From: Streptomyces viridosporus
GTDB taxonomy: Bacteria; Actinomycetota; Actinomycetes; Streptomycetales; Streptomycetaceae
Assembly (NCBI RefSeq): GCF_002078235.1
Contig: NZ_MSGP01000015.1
Span: 1,950 to 46,250 of the forward strand
Direction: 5' to 3'
Length of the DNA: 44,301 nt
This document shows, piece by piece, positions 1-10,314 of the stretch. The notes under the pieces are model-generated. The model was not told where the DNA came from and ran no database searches. It saw nothing but the letters and a program-made list of their open reading frames with translations. Position numbers and translations under genes: made by a program. The number at the start of each line of letters is the position of its first letter. Within the stretch, counting starts at the first letter, position 1.

Positions 1-204
1 GGGGTTGGGTCTCCGCGGGAGGGGTACTCCCCAGCCGTCCGGGCCGCCCGGACACGGCGTCCGGGAATGCCGCGTGCGGGCCGCCGCGGGAGAATTCGTA
101 CAGGGACGGGCCCGCGGCCGGGACCCGGGGGCCCCGGGCGGCGCACGACGAACGGCACAAGACGAGCGACACACGGCAAGCGGCACTCCGAAGGGGCTGA
201 CCTC
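1..204. other. Upstream region of fdh, no gene recognised
   Basis: No convincing coding sequence is seen. Open frames here are GC-rich extensions of the formate dehydrogenase frame or its shadows. A perfect 7+1+7 inverted repeat, CCCGGGG-G-CCCCGGG, lies at 124-138, but such palindromes are cheap in this base composition. A purine-rich ribosome binding site (AAGGGG, 191-196) sits about 8 nt before the chosen start of the next gene. Any gene upstream, such as other dehydrogenase subunits, is outside the window. Confidence 0.5.
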
Positions 205-3200
205 ATGGGTGTGCGGACCTGGATCGATTCCTGGCCGGTCTACCGCCAGCTCAAGGGCACCGACCCGCTGGGCCGCGGGGCTGCCGCCAAGAGCGGCCAC
301 AGCGCGCGGCTCACGCCCCGGGTCGCCTCCGCGGATCGGGTCGTGAAGTCGATCTGCCCGTACTGCGCGGTGGGCTGCGGCCAGAACGTCTACGTCGAGG
401 ACGGGCGCGTCACCCAGATCGAGGGCGACCCCGACTCCCCCATCTCGCGCGGCCGGCTGTGCCCCAAGGGCGCGGCCAGCCTCCAGCTCACCACCGGCGG
501 CGCACGCGAGCACCAGGTGCTGTACCGCCGCCCGCACGGCACGCAGTGGGAACACCTGGACCTCGACACGGCGATGGACATGATCGCCGACCGGGTGATC
601 GAGGCCCGCCGGGCCGGCTGGCAGTGGGAGGTGGACCGGACCCGCACCCGGCGCACGATGGGCATCGCGAGCCTGGGCGGGGCCACGCTGGACAACGAAG
701 AGAACTACCTGATCAAGAAGCTGTTCACCGCGCTCGGCGCGATCCAGATCGAGAACCAGGCGCGTATTTGACACTCCTCCACCGTTCCCGGTCTGGGAAC
801 CTCGTTCGGCCGCGGCGGCGCGACCACCTTCCAGCAGGACCTGCAGCACTCCGACTGCATCGTCGTCCAGGGCTCGAACATGGCCGAGTGCCATCCGGTC
901 GGGTTCCAGTGGGTGATGGAGGCCAAGGCCCGCGGCGCCAAGGTGATCCACGTCGACCCGCGGTTCACCCGCACCAGCGCGCTGGCCGACGTGCACGTGC
1001 CGCTGCGGGCCGGTTCGGACATCGCCTTCCTCGGCGGGATCATCAACCACGTCCTGCAGAACGACGCCTACTTCCGGGACTACGTGGTCGCGTACACCAA
1101 CGGACCCGACATCCTGCGGGAGGACTTCCGCGACACCGAGGACCTCGACGGGGTCTTCTCCGGGTTCGACCCCGAGAGCCGCGACTACGACCCCGGCACC
1201 TGGCAGTACCAGGGCTCCTCGGTGCGGCCGGCCTCCGGCCAGCGCGACCAGCACTTCGAGGAGCGCCACGAGACCGACAGCTCCGTCTCGCAGGCCGCGC
1301 GCGGCGAGGCCCACGGCTCCGGCGGTGCCGCGATCTCCCAGACCGAGCCGGAGCGCGACGAGACGATGACCCACCCGCGCTGCGTCTTCCAGGTGCTCAA
1401 GCGGCACTACGCGCGCTACACGCCCGAGATGGTGGAACGGATCTGCGGTGTCCCCCAGGACCTCTTCCGCCAGGTGTGCGACCTGGTCACCGAGAACTCC
1501 GGGCGGGACCGCACCACCGCCTTCGCGTACGCGGTCGGCTGGACCCAGCACACCGTCGGCGTCCAGTACATCCGCGCGGCGTCCGTGCTGCAGGCCCTGC
1601 TCGGCAACATCGGCCGACCCGGCGGCGGCATCCTCGCGCTGCGCGGCCACGCCTCCATCCAGGGGTCGACGGACATCCCCACGCTGTTCAACCTGCTGCC
1701 CGGGTACATCCCGATGCCCCACGCCCACCACAACCAGAACCTGGACTCCTTCGTCCGGGCCGACGAGGCGAGCAAGGGCTACTGGGGCAACATGCGCGCC
1801 TACCTGGTGAGCCTGCTCAAGGCGTACTGGGGCGACGCGGCGACCGCGGAGAACGACTTCTGCTTCGACTACCTGCCGCGGCTGACCGGCTCCCACTCCA
1901 CCTACGAGACGGTCATGGCCCAACTGGAGGGCACCTGCAAGGGCTACTTCCTCATGGGCGAGAACCCCGCGGTCGGCTCCGCCAACGCCAAGCTGCAGCG
2001 GCTCGGCATGGCCCACCTGGACTGGCTGGTCGTCCGGGACTTCTCCCTCATCGAGTCGGCCACCTGGTGGAAGGACGGCCCGGAGATCGAGACGGGCGAG
2101 CTGCGCACCGAGGACATCGGCACGGAGGTGTTCTTCCTGCCGGCCGCCGCGCACACCGAGAAGGACGGCAGCTTCACCAACACCCAGCGCCTGCTGCAGT
2201 GGCACCACCAGGCCGTCGAGCCGGCCGGCGAGGCGCGCAGCGACCTGTGGTTCACCTTCCACCTCGGGCGGATCATCCGGGAGAAGCTCGCCGCGTCCAC
2301 CGACCCGATGGACCGGCCGCTGCTCGACCTGGTCTGGGACTACCCCACGAAGGGCGCGCAGGCCGAGCCGGACGCCGAGGCCGTCCTGGCCGAGATCAAC
2401 GGGCGCGACGCCGAGGGCGCCCCGCTCACGGGCTACGACCAGCTCAGGGACGACGGCTCCACCTCCTGCGGCTGCTGGATCTACTGCGGGGTGTACGCCG
2501 ACGGCGTCAACCAGGCCGACCGCCGCAAGCCGGGTGACCGGCAGAACTGGGTCGCGGGCGAGTGGGGCTGGGCCTGGCCCGCCAACCGCCGGGTGCTGTA
2601 CAACCGCGCGTCGGCGGACCCGGAGGGCAGGCCGTGGAGCGCGCGCAAGGCACTGGTGTGGTGGGACGCGGAGCGCGGGGAGTGGGCCGGGCACGACGTC
2701 CCCGACGTCAAGAAGGACAAGTCCCCCGACCACGAGCCGCCGCCGGACGCGACCGGGTCCGAGGCCCTGTCGGGCACCGACGCGTTCATCATGCAGGCCG
2801 ACGGCAAGGCGTGGCTGTACGTGCCGTCCGGCCTCACCGACGGGCCGCTGCCGACGCACTACGAGCCGCAGGACTCGCCGTTCCCCAACCTCCTGTACGG
2901 CCGGCAGCGCAACCCGGTGCGGCACCTGCTGCTGCCGCCGCACTCGGACAACCGCTACCAGCCGAGCGCCGGCGAGCCGGGCACCGAGGTGTTCCCCTAC
3001 GTGGCCACCACCTACCGGCTCACCGAGCACCACACGGCGGGCGGCATGTCCCGCTGGCAGCCCTATCTGGCAGAACTGCAGCCGGAGTTCTTCTGCGAGG
3101 TGTCACCGGAACTCGCCGCCGAGCGCGGTCTGGAGCACACCGGCTGGGCGACGATCGTCAGCGCCCGCGCCGTGATCGAGGCGCGGGTGCTGGTCACCGA

Positions 3201-3468
3201 CCGGGTGCCGCCGCTGACCGTGCACGGCCGCACCCTGCACCAGGTGGGGCTCCCCTACCACTGGGGCCCGAACGGCTACAGCACGGGCGACGCGGCCAAC
3301 GAGCTGCTGCACCTGTCCCTGGACCCCAACACGCACATCCAGGAGGCGAAGGCGTTCGCCGTCGACATCCGGCCGGGGCGCCGCCCGCGGGGCCCGGCCG
3401 CCCCGGAGCTGGTGCGCCGCTACCGGGAACGGGCGGGCATCGACGAGCGCACCGGCACCGATCCGTGA
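205..3468 (+). CDS. fdhA: Selenocysteine-containing formate dehydrogenase, major (alpha) subunit
   Basis: Oxidises formate to CO2 at a Mo/W-bis-MGD centre. The 1087-aa product follows E. coli FdnG/FdoG (about 1015 aa) along its whole length: an N-terminal [4Fe-4S] motif (C51-x2-C54-x3-C58-x27-C86), then NQARI-U189-H190 in place of NQARV-U-H, the HPVGFQW block, VDPRFTRT and the LGWTQHTVG block. Codon 189 is TGA (769-771) and the reading frame continues unchanged for 899 codons, so it is read as selenocysteine. A SECIS-like hairpin follows at 784-800. The start ATG at 205 is preceded by AAGGGG. An insert of about 50 residues, rich in Ser, Gly and Glu, lies near residues 334-388 relative to E. 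coli. Unlike FdnG there is no twin-arginine signal peptide, so a cytoplasmic location is inferred. No beta or gamma subunit gene is in the window. Automatic callers would probably split this gene at the TGA. The gene ends with a second, ordinary TGA. Confidence 0.93.
769..771 (+). other. Sec-encoding UGA codon (codon 189 of fdh)
   Basis: In-frame TGA between AAC CAG GCG CGT ATT and CAC TCC TCC ACC. The encoded context N-Q-A-R-I-U-H equals the selenocysteine site of E. coli FDH-N/O (N-Q-A-R-V-U-H). The adjacent His is the conserved active-site partner. Confidence 0.93.
784..800 (+). promoter_or_regulatory. Bacterial SECIS hairpin
   Basis: Perfect 6-bp stem GTTCCC (784-789) / GGGAAC (795-800) closing the 5-nt loop GGTCT (790-794). 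The first loop base is 21 nt from the T of the UGA codon. In the E. coli fdhF element the loop also contains GGUCU, and it starts 21 nt from the U of UGA. Recruitment of SelB-GTP-Sec-tRNA is inferred from this match. The bulged U in the E. coli stem has no obvious counterpart here. Confidence 0.87.
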
Positions 3469-3487
3469 GCCGGCCGCGTCCGCCGGT

Positions 3488-4513
3488 TCACCGCAGGACG
3501 ACGGAGTGCGCCCCCTTCGGGACGAGTTCCCCGATGACCGGGGCGCCCGGCACCTCCCCGGCCACCAGCAGCCCGCCCGAGGTCTGGGCGTCGGCCAGGA
3601 GCAGGCGCGTGTCGTCGTCCGCGGACCCGAAGTCGGTGAACGGCGCCACCCACTCCAGGTTCCGCCGGGTGCCGCCGCTGACGTAGCCGTCCCGCACCGC
3701 CTCCCGGGCCCCGTCGAGGTAGGGCACGGCGGCGGTGTCGACCACGGCGGTCACGCCCGAGGCACGGGCGAGCTTGTGCAGATGGCCGAGGAGGCCGAAG
3801 CCGGTGACGTCGGTGGCGCAGGTCGCCCCGGCGGCCAGGGCGGCGGCCGAGGCGTCCCGGTTGAGCGCCGTCATCGTGGCCACCGCCTGCTCGAACCGCT
3901 CGCCGGTGGCCTTGTGGCGGTTGTTCAGCACCCCCAGCCCCAGCGGCTTGGTGAGCGACAGCGGCACGCCCGGGCGGCCGGTGTCGTTGCGCAGCAGCCG
4001 GGCCGGGTCCGCCAGGCCGGTGACGGCCATCCCGTACTTGGGCTCCGGGTCGTCCACGCTGTGTCCGCCCCCCACGTGGCAGCCCGCCTCGGCCGCGACG
4101 TCCAGCCCGCCGCGCAGCACCTCGCGCGCCAGCTCGAAGGGCAGGACGTCCCGCGGCCAGGCCAGGAGGTTGACGGCGAGGACCGGGCGCCCGCCCATCG
4201 CGTACACGTCGGACAGGGCGTTGGCGGCGGCGATCCGACCCCAGTCGTAGGCGTCGTCCACGACGGGGGTGAAGAAGTCGGCGGTGGCGACCACGGCCAG
4301 GTCCGCGGTGCCGCCCCGCGCGGGCAGGCCGGCCACGGCCGCGTCGTCACCGGTGGCCAGCCCGACCAGGAGCGGTGTGTCGCCGGAGGGCGGCACCGGC
4401 CCGGCGAGGCCGCCGAGGACGTCCTCCAGCTCGCCGGGCGGGATCTTGCAGGCGCAGCCGCCGCCGTGGGCGAACTGCGTGAGGCGGACGGGTGCGTGCG
4501 TCGGGGTGTGCAT
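3488..4513 (-). CDS. selD: Selenide, water dikinase (selenophosphate synthetase)
   Basis: Makes selenophosphate, the Se donor for SelA, from selenide and ATP. The 341-aa protein has the N-terminal glycine-rich catalytic loop HGGGCACK, with C20 and K23 equivalent to E. coli Cys17 and Lys20, so the catalytic residue is Cys and not Sec. This is followed by the AIRS-family ATP-binding features (GDDAAV, ATADFFTPVVDD, NALSDVYAMGG) and the C-terminal half with TDVTGFGLLGH and DAQTSGGLL. Length is normal for the family. The start has a good Shine-Dalgarno sequence (AGGAG, 7 nt upstream). Its stop is 19 nt from the convergent fdh stop. It lies downstream of selA-selB on the same strand, with the selC tRNA gene on the opposite strand in between. 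Confidence 0.96.
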   Translation of the reverse strand: MHTPTHAPVRLTQFAHGGGCACKIPPGELEDVLGGLAGPVPPSGDTPLLVGLATGDDAAVAGLPARGGTADLAVVATADFFTPVVDDAYDWGRIAAANALSDVYAMGGRPVLAVNLLAWPRDVLPFELAREVLRGGLDVAAEAGCHVGGGHSVDDPEPKYGMAVTGLADPARLLRNDTGRPGVPLSLTKPLGLGVLNNRHKATGERFEQAVATMTALNRDASAAALAAGATCATDVTGFGLLGHLHKLARASGVTAVVDTAAVPYLDGAREAVRDGYVSGGTRRNLEWVAPFTDFGSADDDTRLLLADAQTSGGLLVAGEVPGAPVIGELVPKGAHSVVLR

Positions 4514-4583
4514 GTCTGGCTCCTGATCGGTTCGGTGCGTGTGCCGGGAGGAAGAGGGGGTAACGGATAGCCTGGGCGGCGGA

Positions 4584-4676
4584 GGAGGCGTGTGGGTGCC
4601 TGGTGGCCCTCCCGGTCTTCAAAACCGAGGTGCCCGAGGATCTCGGGCAGGCGGGTTCGATTCCCGTCCGCCTCCG
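4584..4676 (+). tRNA. selC: tRNA-Sec (anticodon TCA)
   Basis: The 93-nt sequence folds as a selenocysteine tRNA. The anticodon loop is CTTCAAA with anticodon TCA at 4619-4621. The long variable arm is GCCCGAG/CTCGGGC with a 3-nt loop (about 4632-4648). The T arm is GCGGG-TTCGATT-CCCGT (4651-4667). The acceptor pairs 4584-4590 with 4669-4675, and the discriminator is G4676. The eighth acceptor pair expected for Sec tRNA would be T4591-C4668, a mismatch, and the outermost anticodon-stem pair (C4612/A4628) is also mismatched. CCA is not encoded (CTCC follows). It lies between selD and the 3' end of selB, on the opposite strand to both. Confidence 0.92.
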
Positions 4677-6472
4677 CTCCCCGCGCCGGCCCGGCAGCGC
4701 CGGTGCCGGTCGTCCACCCGTTCGGTGAGGCCCCGTCCGTCCAGGAGCTCCAGCAGCGGTACGGCCACCCGGCGCGTGGTGTCCAGGGCCTTGCGGGCCT
4801 CGCTCAGGGTGAACGGCTGCGGAAGGCCGCGCAGTACGGCGGCGGCCCGGGCGTCCGCCCCCGGCAGCAGGACGATGCCCTCGCCGACCCGCAACAGCGC
4901 GCCCGCGGCGACCGCGGCGGCCAGCTCCCTGCGCCCGAGCCCCAGTTCGGCCAGCCGGTCGGCCTCCGGGGCACGGAACGGGGTCCGCTCCAGCTCCCGC
5001 CGCACGGCGTCGACGGCGGCCCGGACCGGCGGCGGGAGGGTGGGTCCGTCGTTCCCGGGTCCGTGCAACCGCCCCTGGCCGCGGCGCAGTCGTACCGTGC
5101 CGGGGTGGTCGGCGAGCGCGTCGACCAGGGCCCGGTCGGGCAGGCCGAGCAGGCGCCGGGCGGCCTCGGTGGGCAGGCCGGGGTCCATCGGGTGCCGTGC
5201 CGCGTACCGTTCCACCTCGGTGCCCAGGCGGCCGCGCAGCGCCGCCCAGTGCTCCGGGTCGGCCAGCCAGTCCCCGGCGACCGGCGGCGCGGGGGCACGC
5301 GCGCCCATGGCCAGGAGCTCCGCGCGGCGGACGAGCCGGCGCCGCCTCAGTTCGGCCGCGCCGTCCGGGCGGCCGGTCATCCCCGCCAGTTCGGCCGCCC
5401 TGGCCCGGGCCGCACCGCGCCGGTTCAGCTCCGGCGGCCGGACGTCCAGCACGGTCACCCCGCACGGCGTGCGGCTCCCGCCCGGCTCCCGCAGCACCGC
5501 CCGGTCGCCGATCCGCAGCGGCAGCCTCCGGGCCAGGGTGAGCCGGGCCGTGTCCGCCCCCAGCGGCCGGACGGTCACCGGCACCGCGGCGGTGCCCAGG
5601 TGCAGGGTGATCCTCCGGGGGAGCTCGTCGGCCGGCGCTCCGCCCACCCGGACGTCGGTCGTCCCGGTGAGCAGCCAGCGGTCCGGCGTCAGCAGCACCT
5701 GGCCCCGGCCCAGTACGCCGTCCGGGGCCCCGTGGACGTTGACGGCCACGCGCGCCACACCGCCGACGGCGGACCGGTCCTCGTGCAGGCACTGCAGCCC
5801 GCGCACCCGCAGCCCGTCCGTGCCGTCCCCCGCCACCAGCCGGTCGCCGACGCGCAGGGTGCCCGCGCCCAGGGTGCCGGTGACGACCGTGCCGTGGCCG
5901 CGCACGGTGAAGGCGCGGTCCAGCCACAGCCGCACGTCCGCGTCGGCGGGCGGGACGGGCAGGGCGCGGGCCAGCCGGGCCAGCTCCCCGCGCAGTGCGT
6001 CCAGTCCCGCGCCGGTCACCGCGCTCACCGCGACGGACGGCACGGTGCCGAGGGAGGTGGCGGCCATGCGGCGGACGGCCTCGGCCCGTACGGGCTCCGG
6101 GTCGGCCAGGTCGCTCCGGGTCACGGCGAGCACGGCGTGACGGACGCCGAGCGCGTCCAGGATCTCCAGGTGCTCCTGCGACTGCTCCTGCCAGCCCTGG
6201 TCGGCGGCGACCACGAACAGCACGGCGGGGACGGGCCCCACGCCGGCCAGCATGGTGGCGACGAACCGCTCGTGGCCCGGCACGTCGACGAGGGCCAGGT
6301 GTTCACCTTCCAGGCCGTCCGGGCCGTCCAGCCGCGTCCACACGAATCCGAGGTCCAGGGTCAGGCCCCGGCGCCGCTCCTCCTCGAACCGGTCGGGTTC
6401 CATCCCGGTCAGTGCCCGGGCCAGGGCGGACTTGCCGTGGTCGACGTGCCCGGCGGTGGCCAGCACCCGCAT
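4619..6472 (-). CDS. selB: Selenocysteine-specific translation elongation factor
   Basis: A GTPase that carries Sec-tRNA to UGA codons marked by a SECIS. The 617-aa protein starts MRVLATAGHVDHGKS (P-loop GHVDHGKS at residues 8-15), with DVPGHE (G3) and a TRSD-type G4. The EF-Tu-like beta-barrel domains are followed by C-terminal winged-helix repeats that bind the SECIS. Start chosen at 6472 because conservation begins there and selA ends 5 nt upstream; the long open frame further upstream overlaps selA and is spurious. The last 19 codons plus the stop (4619-4678) lie almost wholly antisense to selC, and the stop TGA (4619-4621) is the complement of the tRNA anticodon. The final residues, rich in Gly, Arg and Pro, therefore look like read-through of tRNA sequence rather than conserved SelB. 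Probably co-transcribed with selA. Confidence 0.95.
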   Translation of the reverse strand: MRVLATAGHVDHGKSALARALTGMEPDRFEEERRRGLTLDLGFVWTRLDGPDGLEGEHLALVDVPGHERFVATMLAGVGPVPAVLFVVAADQGWQEQSQEHLEILDALGVRHAVLAVTRSDLADPEPVRAEAVRRMAATSLGTVPSVAVSAVTGAGLDALRGELARLARALPVPPADADVRLWLDRAFTVRGHGTVVTGTLGAGTLRVGDRLVAGDGTDGLRVRGLQCLHEDRSAVGGVARVAVNVHGAPDGVLGRGQVLLTPDRWLLTGTTDVRVGGAPADELPRRITLHLGTAAVPVTVRPLGADTARLTLARRLPLRIGDRAVLREPGGSRTPCGVTVLDVRPPELNRRGAARARAAELAGMTGRPDGAAELRRRRLVRRAELLAMGARAPAPPVAGDWLADPEHWAALRGRLGTEVERYAARHPMDPGLPTEAARRLLGLPDRALVDALADHPGTVRLRRGQGRLHGPGNDGPTLPPPVRAAVDAVRRELERTPFRAPEADRLAELGLGRRELAAAVAAGALLRVGEGIVLLPGADARAAAVLRGLPQPFTLSEARKALDTTRRVAVPLLELLDGRGLTERVDDRHRRCRAGAGSGGGRESNPPARDPRAPRF

Positions 6473-6477
6473 CCCGC

Positions 6478-7860
<1,383 letters not shown>

Positions 7861-7959
7861 CCGGTTCCTCCGTTCGGGCCCGGTCGTCGGCCGATCGTTT
7901 CCTCATCGTCCCCCTGTGCCCCCTGCGGGGAGTACGACACGCCGGGCCGCCGGTCGATC

Positions 7960-9795
7960 TCACGAGCGGCCCCCGGCGCTGTCCTCGGCGCCGGCACCGG
8001 GGCGGTCGTCCCGGTGCCGGGTGCCGGGCAGCATCTCCTGCACCTTGGCCTTGAGCCCTTGCCTGACCATGGAGCCGCGGTCGCTGTCGCCCTGCAGGAT
8101 CGCGGAGGCGGCGGCCTCGATCTGGTCCAGGGAGGCGTGCGGCGGGATCGGCGGCACGGCCGGGTCGGTGCGGAAGTCGACGACGAAGGGCCGGTCGGCC
8201 GCCAGCGCCCGGTCCCAGGCCGCCTCGACCTGCTCGGGCTTCTCCACGCGCACGCCGTCCAGGCCGATGCGCTGCGCGATCTCCGCGTAGGGCAGGTCGG
8301 GGATGTGCTGGGACTCCTCGAACTGGGGGGCGCCGGACATGGCCCGCATCTCCCAGGTGACCTGGTTGAGGTCGCCGTTGTTCAGCACGGCGACGATCAG
8401 CCGCGGGTCGGACCACTCGCGGTAGTACTTCGCGGCGGTGACCATCTCCATCATGCCGTTCATCTGCATGGCGCCGTCCCCGACGAGGGCGATGGCGGGC
8501 CGGTCCGGGTGCGCGAACTTCGCGCCGATGGCGTAGGGCACGCCGGGGCCCATGGTGGCCAGGGTGCCCGACAGCGAGCCGCGCATCCGCCCGCGCAGCC
8601 GCAGGTGGCGGGCGTACCAGTTGGCGGCCGAGCCGGAGTCGGCGCTCAGGATCGCGTCGTCGGGAAGCTTGCCGTCCAGGGCGTGGATGACGTACTCCGG
8701 GTTGACCGGGTCGGCGTCCACGGCGGCGCGCCGCTGCATGACCTCCCACCAGCGGGCGACGTCCTTCTCGATCTTCTCGCGCCAGGCCCGCTTCTCCTTG
8801 CGACGCAGGTGCGGCAGGAGCCGGCGCAGCGTCTCGCGCGCGTCGCCGACGAGGTTCACCTCGAAGGGGTAGCGCAGGCCGATCATGTGCGGGTCGATGT
8901 CGATCTGCACCCCGCGCGCCTGGTCCAGCTCCGGCATGAACTGCGTGTACGGGAAGCTGGAGCCGATCATCAGCAGGGTGTCGCAGTCCTGCATCAGCTC
9001 GTAGGAGGGCCGGGTGCCGAGCAGGCCGATGGCGCCGGTGACGTAGGGCAGGTCGTCGGGGAGCACGTCCTTGCCGAGCAGGGCCTTCGCGACGCCGGCC
9101 CCGAGGACGTCCGCCAGTTCCTCCACCTCGGCACGGGCGGTGCGGGCGCCCTGGCCGATGAGCACGGCGACCTTCTCGCCGGCGTTGAGGACCTCGGCGG
9201 CCCGCTGGACGTCGGCGTCGGCGGGCACCGGGGCGTACCGGCCGAGCCCCATGCTCGACGGCACCATCTTGAAGGCGTGCGTCGGTGGGCTGTAGTCCAG
9301 CTCCTGCACGTCGGCGGGGATGATGACGGCGGTGACCGTGCGCCGTGCGTACGCGGTGCGGAAGGCGCGGTCGATGAGGTTCGGCAGTTGCTCCGGCACG
9401 GTCGCCGTCTCGCAGAAGTCGGAGGCGACGTCCTTGTACAGGCTCTGCAGGTCGACTTCCTGCTGGTACGAGCCGCCCATCGCGCTGCGGTTGGTCTGCC
9501 CGACCAGCGCGACGACGGGCACGTGGTCGAGCTTCGCGTCGTACAGCCCGTTGAGCAGGTGGATCGCGCCGGGGCCCGAGGTGGCCGCGCAGACGCCGAC
9601 CTTGCCGGAGAACTTCGCGTATCCGACGGCCTGGAACGCGGACATCTCCTCGTGCCGGGACTGGACGAACCGCGGATCGTCGCCGGCCCGCCCCCATGCC
9701 GCCAGCAGGCCGTTGATGCCGTCGCCCGCGTAGGCGAAGACGTGGTCCACCTCCCACTCGCGCAGCCGCTGGAGGATGTAGTCGGATACCTTCAT
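7960..9795 (-). CDS. Thiamine-diphosphate enzyme, pyruvate:quinone oxidoreductase (PoxB)-like
   Basis: Likely decarboxylates pyruvate to acetate and CO2 with electrons to the membrane quinone pool. The 611-aa protein has the three ThDP-enzyme domains in order: an N-terminal Pyr domain starting MKVSDYILQRLREWEV with the activating Glu in SRHEEMSAFQAVGYAKFSG, a central FAD/nucleotide-type domain (about 190-330), and a C-terminal PP domain with the metal-binding GDGAMQMNG...NNGDLNQ motif. Start at ATG 9795, where conservation begins; the open frame extends further upstream without support. The C-terminal 40 residues are charged and could be a membrane-activation tail as in E. coli PoxB (572 aa). 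Acetolactate synthase or glyoxylate carboligase are less likely. Lies between the sel genes and the mrp operon on the same strand, with gaps of about 100 nt each side. Confidence 0.82.
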   Translation of the reverse strand: MKVSDYILQRLREWEVDHVFAYAGDGINGLLAAWGRAGDDPRFVQSRHEEMSAFQAVGYAKFSGKVGVCAATSGPGAIHLLNGLYDAKLDHVPVVALVGQTNRSAMGGSYQQEVDLQSLYKDVASDFCETATVPEQLPNLIDRAFRTAYARRTVTAVIIPADVQELDYSPPTHAFKMVPSSMGLGRYAPVPADADVQRAAEVLNAGEKVAVLIGQGARTARAEVEELADVLGAGVAKALLGKDVLPDDLPYVTGAIGLLGTRPSYELMQDCDTLLMIGSSFPYTQFMPELDQARGVQIDIDPHMIGLRYPFEVNLVGDARETLRRLLPHLRRKEKRAWREKIEKDVARWWEVMQRRAAVDADPVNPEYVIHALDGKLPDDAILSADSGSAANWYARHLRLRGRMRGSLSGTLATMGPGVPYAIGAKFAHPDRPAIALVGDGAMQMNGMMEMVTAAKYYREWSDPRLIVAVLNNGDLNQVTWEMRAMSGAPQFEESQHIPDLPYAEIAQRIGLDGVRVEKPEQVEAAWDRALAADRPFVVDFRTDPAVPPIPPHASLDQIEAAASAILQGDSDRGSMVRQGLKAKVQEMLPGTRHRDDRPGAGAEDSAGGRS

Positions 9796-9900
9796 GCCGG
9801 CCCTCGACCTTCCGTTTCCGCTGGGGTGCGCCCGCTCGGCCCGGCCGCGCGGCACGCCGTCGGGAGCGTGACGGGTTCCGTGCGGCCCCCGGCACAAACG

Positions 9901-10314
9901 TCAGCGGTCCTCGTCGTCCGGGTTCTTCCCCTCCTCCTTGTCCGGGGTGAGGCCGCCCTGCTCGCGCAGGGGGGTGCCGTCCCGGGCGAGACGGTCCGCG
10001 AGTTCGTCGGAGAACAGCCGGCGGCGGTCGACCGCGTGGGTGCGGTAGGCGGTGCGGCCGACGATCTGACTGGTGATGGGCGCGTTGAACAGCTGGAAGA
10101 GGGCGACGAGCAGCAGCACCGGGGCGTCCCTGAGGGGCCGGTTCACGGCGGCTCCGACCAGGATGAGCAGCAGGCCCAGGGTCTGCGCCTTGGACGCCGC
10201 GTGGAGACGGCTCACGGTGTCCCGGAAGCGGAGCAGCCCCACCGCGCCGAGCAGGCAGAAGCACGCGCCGGTGAGGAACAGGACGGCGGTGACGACGTCG
10301 CGCAGGAGGGTCAT
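9901..10314 (-). CDS. mrpG: Mrp Na+/H+ antiporter subunit G
   Basis: 137-aa small membrane subunit of the Mrp multisubunit cation/proton antiporter, the PhaG/MnhG family. Three hydrophobic segments (about residues 5-27, 38-58, 63-82) contain the typical GLLRFRDTVSRLHAASKAQTLG stretch. A hydrophilic acidic tail of about 50 residues follows and is longer than in Bacillus MrpG. Last gene of the operon; its ATG overlaps the mrpF stop as ATGA. Confidence 0.92.
   Translation of the reverse strand: MTLLRDVVTAVLFLTGACFCLLGAVGLLRFRDTVSRLHAASKAQTLGLLLILVGAAVNRPLRDAPVLLLVALFQLFNAPITSQIVGRTAYRTHAVDRRRLFSDELADRLARDGTPLREQGGLTPDKEEGKNPDDEDR

Noticed and set aside
124..138. CCCGGGG-G-CCCCGGG palindrome as a terminator or operator
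   Set aside because: Short C/G-only palindromes are expected by chance here and it has no clear placement relative to a known gene end.
67..771. Separate 234-aa gene ending at 771 and an independent gene starting at 880
   Set aside because: Both are in one frame, the break is the Sec codon of a known motif, and a SECIS-like hairpin follows, so they are one gene starting at 205.
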